Source: Nocardioides sp. cx-173
GTDB taxonomy: Bacteria; Actinomycetota; Actinomycetes; Propionibacteriales; Nocardioidaceae
Reading direction: 5' to 3'
NCBI RefSeq assembly: GCF_021117365.1
Contig: NZ_CP088262.1
Span: forward strand, 3,660,501-3,724,500
DNA: 64,000 nucleotides
Part shown: positions 27,329 through 35,759 of the stretch, piece after piece
Position numbering within the stretch: position 1 is the stretch's first letter
How the letters are laid out: every line of letters begins with the position of its first letter
The notes under the pieces: model-generated
The model's input: the letters and a program-made list of their open reading frames with translations, nothing else
The model's database searches: none
What the model was told of the DNA's origin: nothing
Position numbers and translations under genes: made by a program

Positions 27329-27706
27329 TCAGTCGTCGTCGGGGGTGCGTCCGGCGTTGAGTGCCAGGAACGACGAGTAGACGTCGAGCAGGGACTGCTT
27401 CTGACGCTCGGTGAGGCCCGCGTCGTTGAGCACCGCGAGCTCGACCGAGCCACCGACACCGTCCTCCGGGCTGAGGATCCCGGCGCGGATGTAGAGCTGT
27501 TCCGCGGAGATGCGCAGTGCCTTGGCGATCTGCTGCAGGACCTCGGCGGAGGGCTTGCGCAGACCACGTTCAATCTGGCTCAGGTAGGGGTTGGAGACGC
27601 CGGCCTGCTCGGCGAGCTGACGGAGCGAGAGTCGTGATGCGACCCGCTGCTCCTTCAGGTAGTCACCGAGGGACTCGACGGTCTTACCGACCTTTCCCTT
27701 TGCCAT
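27329..27706 (-). CDS. XRE-family helix-turn-helix regulator (Rv0474-like)
   Basis: 125 residues. The Cro/C1-type helix-turn-helix is at about residues 18-70: LSLRQLAEQAGVSNPYLSQI then ERGLRKPSAEVLQQIAKAL. A short acidic C-terminus (NAGRTPDDD) follows. It lies 37 bases upstream of the HbhA-like gene on the same strand and probably regulates or is co-transcribed with it. Confidence 0.85.
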   Translation of the reverse strand: MAKGKVGKTVESLGDYLKEQRVASRLSLRQLAEQAGVSNPYLSQIERGLRKPSAEVLQQIAKALRISAEQLYIRAGILSPEDGVGGSVELAVLNDAGLTERQKQSLLDVYSSFLALNAGRTPDDD

Positions 27707-28049
27707 GACTCCATAGTGCTAACAAGAGCAAGCAAAATGCAAACTCTGGGCCGGTGACATCAGGCACAAACCCCTGTTTTAAGCGGGAATTCGGCAGGCG
27801 CCCCAGCAAGCACTGGCCCGGGTCGCGCCCCGGTCTCGACACGCTCGCTGCGCTCGCGGCTCGACCACCGAGGGGCTCGCCCCCGCCGGCGCCACGCCCT
27901 CGCTGGTCGTGCGGCGAGCGCAGCAAACCGCGTCATCTCGTTGGTCGAGCGGGCGAGCGCAGCGAGCCGCGTCGAGACCCCGCCACCACCACCCCCTCGC
28001 TGGTCGAGCCGGCGAGCGCAGCGAGCCGCGTCGAGACCGCGCGACGACC
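27707..28049. repeat. Spacer with family B palindromic repeats
   Basis: No gene seen in these 343 bp. It holds copies at 27832-27870 (GGTCTCGACACGCTCGCTGC and on), 27942-27979 and 28001-28038 (TGGTCGAG, a centre of GGCGAGCGCAGCGAGCC, CGTCGAGACC), plus a decayed copy near 27905-27935. Orientation flips between the first and later copies. This family resembles family A in size and symmetry but differs in its ends (GGTCTCGA / TCGACCA); 61039-61081 is a hybrid-looking copy. Confidence 0.85.
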
Positions 28050-29006
28050 TCAGAACACCGCGCGGATCTCTCCGACCGGCACGCCGCCACCAAGCAGCTC
28101 GACCACGCCCGTGCGCCGCACGGCGTCACCGTCGACCCACACCTCCCGGTCCACGCCGGAGCGACTCAGAGCGGCGGCCATCAGCACGGGACGCACGCGG
28201 GCCGCCCCGTCGTCGGTCTTGAGTGCGAACGCACGTCCGTCCGGCAGGGCCACGGCGTAGCACGACTCCGCCCCGGCCTTGCCGATGGCGCCGGGCATCG
28301 CGGTGAGCAGCGCGAGCTCGTCGCGGCGGGTGCCGGACACGTACTCCGGGTGGCGACGGATGGCGCCGGCGATGCGGGCCTCCGCTCCGTCCTGGGCAAC
28401 GGCGAGCGCGCGGAAGGCCCGGGCGAGGCCGACGAGGGTGGTGGACAGCAGCGGGGCCCCGCAACCGTCGACGGCGACGGCCTCGACGGGTACGCCGGTC
28501 AGCTCCGCGAAGGTACTCATGATCAGCTGCTGCAGCGGATGCGCCGGGTCGCGATAGGTGGCGAGGTCCCAGCCGTTGACCACGCAGGTGACCAGCATCC
28601 CGGCGTGCTTGCCGGAGCAGTTCATGGCGATCGGCGTCTTCGGCCGGCCCGAGCGCAGCGCCTCGATGCGGGCCTCGTCATCGAGCGGATAGTCCGGCGG
28701 AGTTTGCAGCGCGGACTCGTCGAGGCCGGCGGTTGCGAGGATCCGGCGTACGCCGTCGAGATGGAAGTCCTCGCCCGAGTGCGACGCGCACACGAGGGCG
28801 AGGAGGTCGTCGGGCAGGTCGAGCCCGGCCCGGACCATGGCGAGGGCCTGCACAGGCTTGTTGCACGAGCGCGGCAGCATCGCGCGGTCGACCGGCCCGA
28901 CAGACCAGGCCACCCCGCCGTCGTCCTCCAGGGCGACGACGGAGCCGTAGTGGTGGCCCTCGACGAAGCCGGACCGGACGATCTCGGCGACAACCGGGGC
29001 GGTCAC
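28050..29006 (-). CDS. L-asparaginase II-type protein
   Basis: 318 residues of the asparaginase II family (the Rhizobium AsnA-like group, PF06089), which is unrelated in sequence to E. coli AnsB. PRSCNKPVQALAMVRAGLD, VCASHSGEDFHLDGVRRIL, MNCSGKHAGMLVTCVVNGWDL and VDGCGAPLLSTTL hold the conserved Ser, Lys and Cys residues. GTG at 29006 is seven bases after the cupin stop, so the two genes are co-transcribed. It would release aspartate and ammonia from asparagine in the cytoplasm. Confidence 0.85.
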   Translation of the reverse strand: MTAPVVAEIVRSGFVEGHHYGSVVALEDDGGVAWSVGPVDRAMLPRSCNKPVQALAMVRAGLDLPDDLLALVCASHSGEDFHLDGVRRILATAGLDESALQTPPDYPLDDEARIEALRSGRPKTPIAMNCSGKHAGMLVTCVVNGWDLATYRDPAHPLQQLIMSTFAELTGVPVEAVAVDGCGAPLLSTTLVGLARAFRALAVAQDGAEARIAGAIRRHPEYVSGTRRDELALLTAMPGAIGKAGAESCYAVALPDGRAFALKTDDGAARVRPVLMAAALSRSGVDREVWVDGDAVRRTGVVELLGGGVPVGEIRAVF

Positions 29007-29013
29007 GCGCTCA

Positions 29014-29364
29014 TCACGTCGCTCGCCCGAAGTCGTCCTCGAGCCGCGCGATGTCGTCCTCGCCGGTGTAGGCGCCCTGCTGGACCTCGATGATCTGCAG
29101 GTCCTCGGAGTGCTCGTTGGACAGCCGGTGCGCGGCTCCGAGCGGGACATCGATGCACTCACCGGGGCCCGCGACGACCACGTCATCCCCGACCGTGCAG
29201 GTGGCGATCCCGAAGATCACCACCCAGTGCTCCGAGCGGTGCTTGTGGGTCTGGAGGGAGAGCCGCTTGCCGGGATGGACCACGATGCGCTTGACCTTGT
29301 AGCCCTGGCCGTCCTCGATGACGTGCCAACTTCCCCAGGGGCGGTCCTGGGACGTCTCGGACAT
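29014..29364 (-). CDS. Cupin of the mannose-6-phosphate isomerase type II family
   Basis: 116 residues equal to the C-terminal cupin domain of ManC-type bifunctional enzymes: RPWGSWHVIEDGQGYKVKRI, then LSLQTHKHRSEHWVVI with the metal-binding His residues and Glu, and AHRLSNEHSEDLQIIEVQQG. Free-standing versions occur widely; isomerase activity is not assured. No ManC pyrophosphorylase domain is present in the window, although a GDP-mannose dehydratase is at 40241. Divergent from the APS kinase fusion by 94 bases. Confidence 0.85.
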   Translation of the reverse strand: MSETSQDRPWGSWHVIEDGQGYKVKRIVVHPGKRLSLQTHKHRSEHWVVIFGIATCTVGDDVVVAGPGECIDVPLGAAHRLSNEHSEDLQIIEVQQGAYTGEDDIARLEDDFGRAT

Positions 29365-29458
29365 AGCGGTCTCGCTCTCGTCGGTGGCGCAGTGGCGCGC
29401 GGGAGCACGCTACCCTCCGGGGTCGGGTGTGACCCTCGCAATGCGGCAGGATGAGATC

Positions 29459-31285
29459 GTGTCTCCCTCATCCCCTCCTCAGCACTGCCCCTCGCCGCGC
29501 GAGCTCGACGACCTCGAGCTGCTCAGTGTCGGGGCACTGCTGCCGATCCGGGCGTTCAACGAGCCTGGCAGCCCCGTCACGCTCACGTTGCCACCCAATG
29601 TCGCCGCGGCCGATGCCGGCGCAGTGGAGCTGGTCGACCCCGAGGGTCTCCCGCTCGCCCGCGTCACGGTGGGCGGCACCGAGGGCTGGGCCGTCGAGCC
29701 ACTGACCCACGCCCAGTACGGCCCCTTCCGCAGCCACTACCTCTCCCCCGCCGTCGTCCGCGAGCGCTACGCGGGGCGGGCCTTCGTGCCCGTCACGGAC
29801 GCCCTGACCGACGTGCAGCTGCGCGAGATCCGTGACCTCGGTCCGACCGTGCTGCTGGCCCTGGTGGGCCACGGCACGCCGGAGCTCTCGCCCGTCGCGC
29901 TGATGCGCGCCACCCTGGTGGCCGCCGAGTACCTCGACGCCGAGGTGGTCGCCGTGCCGCTCGCCTCGCACGGTGACGCCGCCACCGACCACGACCTCGG
30001 CCTCCAGGTCGTCGCCAACTACGCGGGGCTGGACCGGGTGCACGGGCTCCGCGACGTCGGAGAGCTGCCGCTGGAGATCGCCGAGATCGTGGACGCCGAC
30101 CGGCCCGGGCCCGAGCGGCAGGGCCTGGTCCTCTTCTTCACCGGCCTGTCCGGCAGCGGCAAGTCGACCCTGGCGCGGGCCCTGATGGACAGAGTCCTCG
30201 AGCAGGGCGAGCGGACCGTCACGAGCCTCGACGGCGACGTCGTACGCCGCAACCTGTCGGCCGGGCTGACGTTCTCCAAGGAGGACCGCGAGACCAACAT
30301 CCGCCGGATCGGCTGGGTCGCCGCCGAGATCTCCCGCCACCACGGCGTCGCCGTGTGCAGCCCCATCGCGCCGTTCGACGAGACGCGCCAGCAGGTGCGC
30401 GCGATGGTCGAGGAGGCCGGCGGCGCGTTCTTCCTCATCCACGTGGCGACCCCGCTGGAGGAGTGCGAGCGCCGTGACCGCAAGGGCCTCTACGCCAAGG
30501 CCCGCGCCGGCGAGATCCCCGAGTTCACCGGCATCTCCTCGCCCTACGAGGAGCCCACGGACGCCGACGTGCGCGTCGACACCACGGGCCGCTCCATCGA
30601 TGATGCCCTCGCCGACGTCCTCGACGCACTCCGCGACGCGGGCTACCTCGACCTCGCGCCCACCGATGCGGCCCCGGTGGTTTCGAGGCTCGTCGCTGAC
30701 GCTCCTCCCATCTCAACCACCGAAGTGACCGCCGAGCCGGTGGACGACCCCACCCTCAACGTGCTGTTCGTGTGCACCGCCAACATCTGCCGCTCCCCCT
30801 ACATGGAGCTCTCGGCCCGCGCGGCGACAGCCGAGGACCAGGGCGTGATGTTCCGCAGCGCCGGCACCCACGGCTTCCGTGAGCACCCGATGGACGCCGT
30901 GATGGCCGAGGCGCTCGGCCGACGGGGCATCGACAGCGCCGGGTTCGTCAGCCGCCCGCTCAGCGCCGAGCTGATCGAGCAGGCTGACCTGGTGCTGACC
31001 GCGGAGGCCTCGCACCGCACGTTCATCCTGCAGGACCACCCGACGGCGTTCCGCAAGGTCTTCACCCTCGGGCAGTTCGCCCAGGCGGCGACCACCCACG
31101 ACCTCTCGGGCGCCGACCTCCTGACGGCGGTCGCCGAGCGGCGCGGCAACGCAGACGTCAGCCTGGACGTCCACGACCCCTACGGCCGCGGTCCGGAGGC
31201 GGCCGAGGCGTGCGCCACCCAGATCGACGAGCTGCTGCGCGTCGTCGTCCCGGCACTCACCGGGTCGGCGAGGATCGGCGCATGA
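29459..31285 (+). CDS. cysC: Fusion of ATP-sulfurylase-like domain, APS kinase and LMW tyrosine phosphatase
   Basis: 608 residues. GTG 29459 has AGGA eight bases upstream; ATG 29441 is an alternative. Residues 1 to about 215 resemble the PUA-like and catalytic parts of ATP sulfurylase (LDDLELLSVGALLPIRAF, VVANYAGLDRVHGLRDVGEL) but without clear active-site motifs. APS kinase follows: P-loop GLSGSGKST at 229-237, DGDVVRRNLSAGL, and KGLYAKARAGEIPEFTGISS. From about residue 433 a low-molecular-weight phosphatase: nucleophile Cys439 and Arg445 in CTANICRS, and the general-acid Asp in DVHDPYGR. The linker, residues about 406-421, is encoded by a family A palindromic repeat. The gene overlaps the transporter gene by ATGA and leads the cysDN operon. 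Confidence 0.88.
   Translation: MSPSSPPQHCPSPRELDDLELLSVGALLPIRAFNEPGSPVTLTLPPNVAAADAGAVELVDPEGLPLARVTVGGTEGWAVEPLTHAQYGPFRSHYLSPAVVRERYAGRAFVPVTDALTDVQLREIRDLGPTVLLALVGHGTPELSPVALMRATLVAAEYLDAEVVAVPLASHGDAATDHDLGLQVVANYAGLDRVHGLRDVGELPLEIAEIVDADRPGPERQGLVLFFTGLSGSGKSTLARALMDRVLEQGERTVTSLDGDVVRRNLSAGLTFSKEDRETNIRRIGWVAAEISRHHGVAVCSPIAPFDETRQQVRAMVEEAGGAFFLIHVATPLEECERRDRKGLYAKARAGEIPEFTGISSPYEEPTDADVRVDTTGRSIDDALADVLDALRDAGYLDLAPTDAAPVVSRLVADAPPISTTEVTAEPVDDPTLNVLFVCTANICRSPYMELSARAATAEDQGVMFRSAGTHGFREHPMDAVMAEALGRRGIDSAGFVSRPLSAELIEQADLVLTAEASHRTFILQDHPTAFRKVFTLGQFAQAATTHDLSGADLLTAVAERRGNADVSLDVHDPYGRGPEAAEACATQIDELLRVVVPALTGSARIGA
30676..30721. repeat. Family A palindromic repeat inside the APS kinase fusion gene
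   Basis: 46 bp, GGTGGTTTCGAGGCTCGTCG onward to CTCAACCACC, nearly identical in the first 30 bases to the copy at 24658-24703. It is read in frame (VVSRLVADAPPISTTE) between the kinase and phosphatase domains. Confidence 0.85.
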
Positions 31286-32286
31286 GCGACCTCATCACCG
31301 CCGACTTCTCCTCGATCCTCATCGCGGGGTTCGTCGTCGGCATCGTCGTGGGTCTGACCGGGATGGGCGGCGGTGCGCTCATGACCCCCGCGCTGATCTT
31401 CCTCGGCGTCGGCGACACCGCCAAGATCGTGACCGCCGACCTCACGGCCGCGGCGATCTACAAGACCGGCGGCGCGATCGTCCACTCGCGGGAGGGCTCT
31501 CCCAACCTGGCCCTGGCCAAGTGGCTCATCCTCGGCTCGGTGCCGACGGCGCTGGCCGGGCCGCATCTGCTCGCGGGGATCGTGGACCCCGAGGACATCG
31601 ACGACGTGCTCAAGATGAGCATCGGCTTCGCCCTCCTCCTGGCGGCCTCCACCTACGCGCTGCGCCTCTACCTCAATTTGCGCCGGGTCCGCGCTGGCGG
31701 CCCGAGCGGCGACCCGAACCCCAAGATCCGCCCGATCCCGACTCTCCTGGTCGGAGCGCTCGGCGGTCTCCTGGTCGGCATCACCAGCGTCGGCTCCGGC
31801 TCGGTCATCATGGTCGCGCTGCTCATGCTCTACCCCGGGCTCTCCGCCGTGAAGCTGGTCGGCACGGACCTGGTGCAGGCAGTCCCGCTGGTCCTCGCCG
31901 CCGCGATCTCCAACATCATCGTCAACGACGGCCTGGACATGGGCCTGACCCTGCCGCTGGTCCTCGGCTCGGTGCCCGGCACCATCCTCGGCAGCAAGCT
32001 CGCGCCGCGGGTGCCGCAGTCGTTCATCCGGCGGGCGATCGTCGTCGTGCTCACCATGTCCGGCGTCGCCCTGCTCGACAAGGCCGGCTGGGCGCCGCTG
32101 GGCGTCGAGGAGACGCACCCCGTGCTCATCGGGCTCATCGGCCTGGCGATGGTGTTCCTGGTCCCGCTGGTCTGGGGACTGCTGCGCAAGGAGCAGGGCC
32201 TGCCGATGTTCGGCGCCCCCACGGTGGCCGAGCTGGAGGAGCTGGGCTACCACCAACCGACCCGTCCGCCCGACCGCACCACCTAG
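31282..32286 (+). CDS. TauE/SafE-family anion transporter
   Basis: 334 residues with about eight hydrophobic segments. The family pattern GFVVGIVVGLTGMGGGALMTPALI near the N-terminus and LVGALGGLLVGITSVGSGSVIMV halfway is the duplicated G-x-G-G-G signature of TauE/SafE. Members move sulfite, sulfonates or sulfate. Being translationally coupled to the APS kinase gene and followed by cysDN, it is likely a sulfate or sulfite permease for this operon; direction of transport is not known from sequence. Confidence 0.85.
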   Translation: MSDLITADFSSILIAGFVVGIVVGLTGMGGGALMTPALIFLGVGDTAKIVTADLTAAAIYKTGGAIVHSREGSPNLALAKWLILGSVPTALAGPHLLAGIVDPEDIDDVLKMSIGFALLLAASTYALRLYLNLRRVRAGGPSGDPNPKIRPIPTLLVGALGGLLVGITSVGSGSVIMVALLMLYPGLSAVKLVGTDLVQAVPLVLAAAISNIIVNDGLDMGLTLPLVLGSVPGTILGSKLAPRVPQSFIRRAIVVVLTMSGVALLDKAGWAPLGVEETHPVLIGLIGLAMVFLVPLVWGLLRKEQGLPMFGAPTVAELEELGYHQPTRPPDRTT

Positions 32287-32368
32287 CCGCCGCCGCCCAC
32301 TGGCGGCCTCCTGACGGCGTACTCACCGGACGCGTAACTGGTGTGTCAGACTCGACATTGGTCGCGTC

Positions 32369-32398
32369 TTCGTGCTCGGGGAGGCACCTGGCTACGAT
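32369..32398 (+). promoter_or_regulatory. Possible promoter before cysD
   Basis: TTCGTG (32369-32374) and TACGAT (32393-32398) are spaced by 18 bases in the 148-bp gap before cysD. Only the -10 is a good match, so cysDN may also depend on upstream read-through. Confidence 0.3.
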
Positions 32399-32434
32399 GT
32401 CCGTTGCTGTCCACCGAGAGGTCCCCGTTCCCCC

Positions 32435-33349
32435 ATGACCCAAACTCATGCCGACTACCAGCTGAGCCAGCTCGACCAGCTGGAGGCGGAGTCGATCCAC
32501 ATCTTCCGTGAGGTCGCGGCCGAGTTCGAGAAGCCCGTCCTGATGTTCTCCGGCGGCAAGGACTCGATCGTCATGCTCCGGCTTGCGGAGAAGGCGTTCT
32601 ACCCGGCCAAGATCCCGTTCCCGGTGCTGCAGATCGACACGGGCCTCGACTTCCCCGAGGTGCTCGAGACCCGCGACCACTGGGTCAATCGTCTCGGTGT
32701 GAAGCTGGTCGTGGCCAGCATCGACGACGCCATCGCCAACGGCGTGGTCGTCGACGACGGCAAGACCAGCCGCAACCGGATGCAGACCGGCACGCTCCTG
32801 CACGCCATCGAGGAGAACGGCTTCACCGCGGCCTTCGGTGGCGGTCGCCGCGACGAGGAGAAAGCCCGCGCCAAGGAGCGCGTCTACTCCCACCGCGACG
32901 AGTTCGGCCAGTGGGACCCCAAGATGCAGCGCCCCGAGCTGTGGAGCCTGTACAACGGTCGCCTCCACGCCGGCGAGCACATGCGGATCTTCCCGATCTC
33001 CAACTGGACCGAGCTGGACATCTGGGACTACATCGGGCGCGAGGGCATCGAGATCCCGCCCATCTACTTCTCCCACCAGCGCCGCGTGTTCGAGCGCGAC
33101 GGCATGCTGATGAGCGAGACGCCGCTCAACCCGCTCCGTGCGGGAGAGGTCGTCGAGGAGCGCACCGTCCGCTTCCGCACCTGCGGCGACATCACGCTCA
33201 CCGGGTGCGTGGAGTCCACTGCCTCCACCATCCCCGAGATCATCGCCGAGGTGTCGATCGCCAAGCTCACCGAGCGTGGCGCGACGCGTGGCGACGACCG
33301 GTTCTCCGAAGCAGCCATGGAAGACCGCAAGAAGGAAGGCTACTTCTGA
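32435..33349 (+). CDS. cysD: Sulfate adenylyltransferase subunit 2
   Basis: 304 residues, the ATP pyrophosphatase-type subunit that forms APS from sulfate and ATP. The PP-loop SGGKDS is at residues 39-44; GGGRRDEEKARAKERVYSHRDEFGQWDP and FPISNWTELDIWDYI are diagnostic. ATG 32435 is chosen; an upstream in-frame GTG at 32372 would overlap the possible promoter. The stop overlaps the cysN start by one base. Confidence 0.95.
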   Translation: MTQTHADYQLSQLDQLEAESIHIFREVAAEFEKPVLMFSGGKDSIVMLRLAEKAFYPAKIPFPVLQIDTGLDFPEVLETRDHWVNRLGVKLVVASIDDAIANGVVVDDGKTSRNRMQTGTLLHAIEENGFTAAFGGGRRDEEKARAKERVYSHRDEFGQWDPKMQRPELWSLYNGRLHAGEHMRIFPISNWTELDIWDYIGREGIEIPPIYFSHQRRVFERDGMLMSETPLNPLRAGEVVEERTVRFRTCGDITLTGCVESTASTIPEIIAEVSIAKLTERGATRGDDRFSEAAMEDRKKEGYF

Positions 33350-34632
33350 TGCCGGACGCCACCGAGTCCCTCACGGCCAACATGGACATGCTGCGCTTCG
33401 CGACGGCCGGCTCCGTCGACGACGGCAAGTCCACGCTCATCGGGCGGTTGCTCCTCGACTCCAAGTCGATCTTCGAGGACCAGCTCGAGGCCGTGGAGGC
33501 CACGAGCGCCTCCAAGGGCTACGACTACACCGACCTGGCCCTGCTGACCGACGGTCTGCGCTCGGAGCGCGAGCAGGGCATCACGATCGACGTCGCCTAC
33601 CGCTACTTCGCCACCCCGGCCCGCAAGTTCATCATCGCCGACACCCCGGGACACGTGCAGTACACCCGCAACATGGTCACCGGCGCCTCCACCGCCGACC
33701 TCGGCCTGGTGCTCGTCGACGCCCGTCACGGCCTCACCGAGCAGTCGCGCCGTCACGCCGTCATCCTGTCGCTCCTGCGGGTCCCCCACCTGGTGCTCGC
33801 GGTCAACAAGATGGACCTCGTCGACTTCTCCCAGGAGGTCTACGACAAGATCCACGCCGAGTTCCGGGCGTTCGCGACCAAGCTCAACATCCCCGACCTC
33901 GAGGTCATCCCGATCTCCGCGCTGTCCGGCGACAACGTCGTCAACCGCTCCGAGCGGATGGACTGGTACAGCGGCCCGACGCTCATGCACCACCTCGAGC
34001 ACGTGCACGTGGCCTCCGACCGCGACCTGGTCGACGTACGCTTCCCGGTCCAGTACGTCGTGCGCCCCAAGTCCGAGGAGCACCACGACTACCGCGGCTA
34101 CGGCGGCATGGTCGCCGGCGGCGTGCTCAAGCCGGGCGACGAGGTCGTGGTCCTGCCCAGCGGCATGACCTCCAAGATCGCCGGCATCGACCTGTTCGAC
34201 AAGGAGATCGCCGAGGCGTTCCCGCCAATGTCGGTGACCATCCGCCTCGAGGACGACGTCGACGTCTCGCGTGGCGACATGATCGCCCGCCCGTCGAACG
34301 CGCCCAAGCCCAGCCAGGACATCGACGCGATGATCTGCTGGATGACCAACGAGCCGCTGCGCCCCCGCCAGAAGCTGGCGATCAAGCACACCACCCGCTC
34401 GGCGCGCGCCCTGGTCAAGGACATCCAGTACCGCCTGGACGTCAACTCGCTGCACCGCGACCAGGAGACCAAGGAGATCGGGCTCAACGAGATCGGCCGC
34501 GTCCAGCTGCGCACCACCGTGCCACTGCTCTGTGACCCGTACTCGAAGAACCGGACCACGGGGTCGTTCATCCTCATCGACGAGGCCACTGGCATTACCG
34601 TCGGCGCGGGCATGATCAACAGCGCCAGCTGA
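33349..34632 (+). CDS. cysN: Sulfate adenylyltransferase subunit 1 (GTPase)
   Basis: 427 residues. The EF-Tu-like GTPase motifs are GSVDDGKST (21-29), DTPGHVQYTRNM and NKMD, followed by two beta-barrel domains. GTP hydrolysis drives APS formation by CysD. This form has no fused APS kinase domain, which fits the separate CysC fusion upstream. APS/PAPS may serve cysteine synthesis or sulfation; no sulfotransferase is visible in the window. Confidence 0.95.
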   Translation: MPDATESLTANMDMLRFATAGSVDDGKSTLIGRLLLDSKSIFEDQLEAVEATSASKGYDYTDLALLTDGLRSEREQGITIDVAYRYFATPARKFIIADTPGHVQYTRNMVTGASTADLGLVLVDARHGLTEQSRRHAVILSLLRVPHLVLAVNKMDLVDFSQEVYDKIHAEFRAFATKLNIPDLEVIPISALSGDNVVNRSERMDWYSGPTLMHHLEHVHVASDRDLVDVRFPVQYVVRPKSEEHHDYRGYGGMVAGGVLKPGDEVVVLPSGMTSKIAGIDLFDKEIAEAFPPMSVTIRLEDDVDVSRGDMIARPSNAPKPSQDIDAMICWMTNEPLRPRQKLAIKHTTRSARALVKDIQYRLDVNSLHRDQETKEIGLNEIGRVQLRTTVPLLCDPYSKNRTTGSFILIDEATGITVGAGMINSAS

Positions 34633-34691
34633 CCCGTCTAGGGTCTAGGCATCGTCCCGGAAGCAACTCCGGGCCCATATGCCGGTGGCAG

Positions 34692-35759
34692 TTAGTCGTT
34701 ATGCGAGGCTTCCAGGAGGCTGCGGTAGAGGCGGAGGATCATCTCGGGTGACCCGAGCGCCGCGAACTGCTCTACCAGGCTGGTCGCGGCCGCGGTCTGG
34801 GCGGGATTCAGGTACGGGCCCTGAGAGACGACACCCTCCACTCGCTCCACGAAGGTCGGTTGGTTGGGCTCCAACCACAGCGGCAAATCAGATGTCCCCT
34901 GGGAGCGCACGTAGCGGCTGCCCGGGTTGTCCATGGCCACGACCGGAAGATATGACTGCAGGCCCTCCACCACCGGAATCCCGAAGCCCTCATAGGCCGA
35001 CGGACTGAGCAGCAGCCACGCCTCGCTGAGTCGGCCCAGCACCTCCGCGTCCGTCAGGCCACTGCAATGCTCGACCCAGGGCGCCCACTCGCCCGCATCC
35101 TCCGATGGGCCGATTACGACGAGGCGACTCTCTGGATGCGTCGAGAGCCTCAGTCGCTCGACGGCTGCCTGGGCGATCCAGCCCTGCTTCCGCCCCCGGA
35201 AGCTGCCGATAAACACGGCCGTCGGGGCCGGGTGGGGGGATGGGCTGGGCACAGCCTGGGCTGGCACGAAAGGAGGGGTCAATGCGTGGCACCGGAATCG
35301 CTCCTGCGACTCGGGCGCGATCCCGACTCGAAGATCAGCGCGCCTCGCCGAGACGATCTCGGTCGCAGCGAGGAGCATGTGGTTGAGACGTCTCAGCCCC
35401 GTCGATGACATCGCCTCCCCCCACGATGATCCGTAGAAGGAACGAAGGATCGGCGTCCTGTGGCTCAGGGCCCAGTCGTCGCCGTGGGCGTGAACGACAT
35501 CAGGACGCGTGTCCGTGACTATCCTGCGTGCGCGCAGCGGTGTCGCGTAATAACGCTTGAGTCGGGAGCTCGCGATCGGCAGGCACACGTACGTGACGGT
35601 CGGCAGTTTGACGGGATCCGCGAGCGTTACGATGGTCAGATCAACGAGTTCTGCCAAACCGCGGGCTAGGCGCTCGGAGTAGCGCCCCACGCCGCCCACG
35701 TGCTCTCCCTCTCGTGGCCACTCGAGACACAGCCAGGTCACCCTCAGCCGCCTACGCAC
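34692..35759 (-). CDS. GT4-type glycosyltransferase 1
   Basis: 355 residues with the two-domain GT-B look: WPREGEHVGGVGRYSERLARGLA at the N-terminus and, in the C-terminal domain, PTAVFIGSFRGRKQGWIAQA and SPSAYEGFGIPVVEGLQSYLPVVA (the E-x7-E motif). Acts on the cytoplasmic side using an unknown nucleotide sugar. GTG at 35759 overlaps the end of the upstream glycosyltransferase by 8 bases, so the genes are co-translated. Last gene of a three-gene minus-strand transcript. Confidence 0.85.
   Translation of the reverse strand: MRRRLRVTWLCLEWPREGEHVGGVGRYSERLARGLAELVDLTIVTLADPVKLPTVTYVCLPIASSRLKRYYATPLRARRIVTDTRPDVVHAHGDDWALSHRTPILRSFYGSSWGEAMSSTGLRRLNHMLLAATEIVSARRADLRVGIAPESQERFRCHALTPPFVPAQAVPSPSPHPAPTAVFIGSFRGRKQGWIAQAAVERLRLSTHPESRLVVIGPSEDAGEWAPWVEHCSGLTDAEVLGRLSEAWLLLSPSAYEGFGIPVVEGLQSYLPVVAMDNPGSRYVRSQGTSDLPLWLEPNQPTFVERVEGVVSQGPYLNPAQTAAATSLVEQFAALGSPEMILRLYRSLLEASHND

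Noticed and set aside
34656..34673. CCCGGA-AGCAAC-TCCGGG hairpin after cysN
   Set aside because: Only a 6-bp stem without T-run; too weak to call as terminator.
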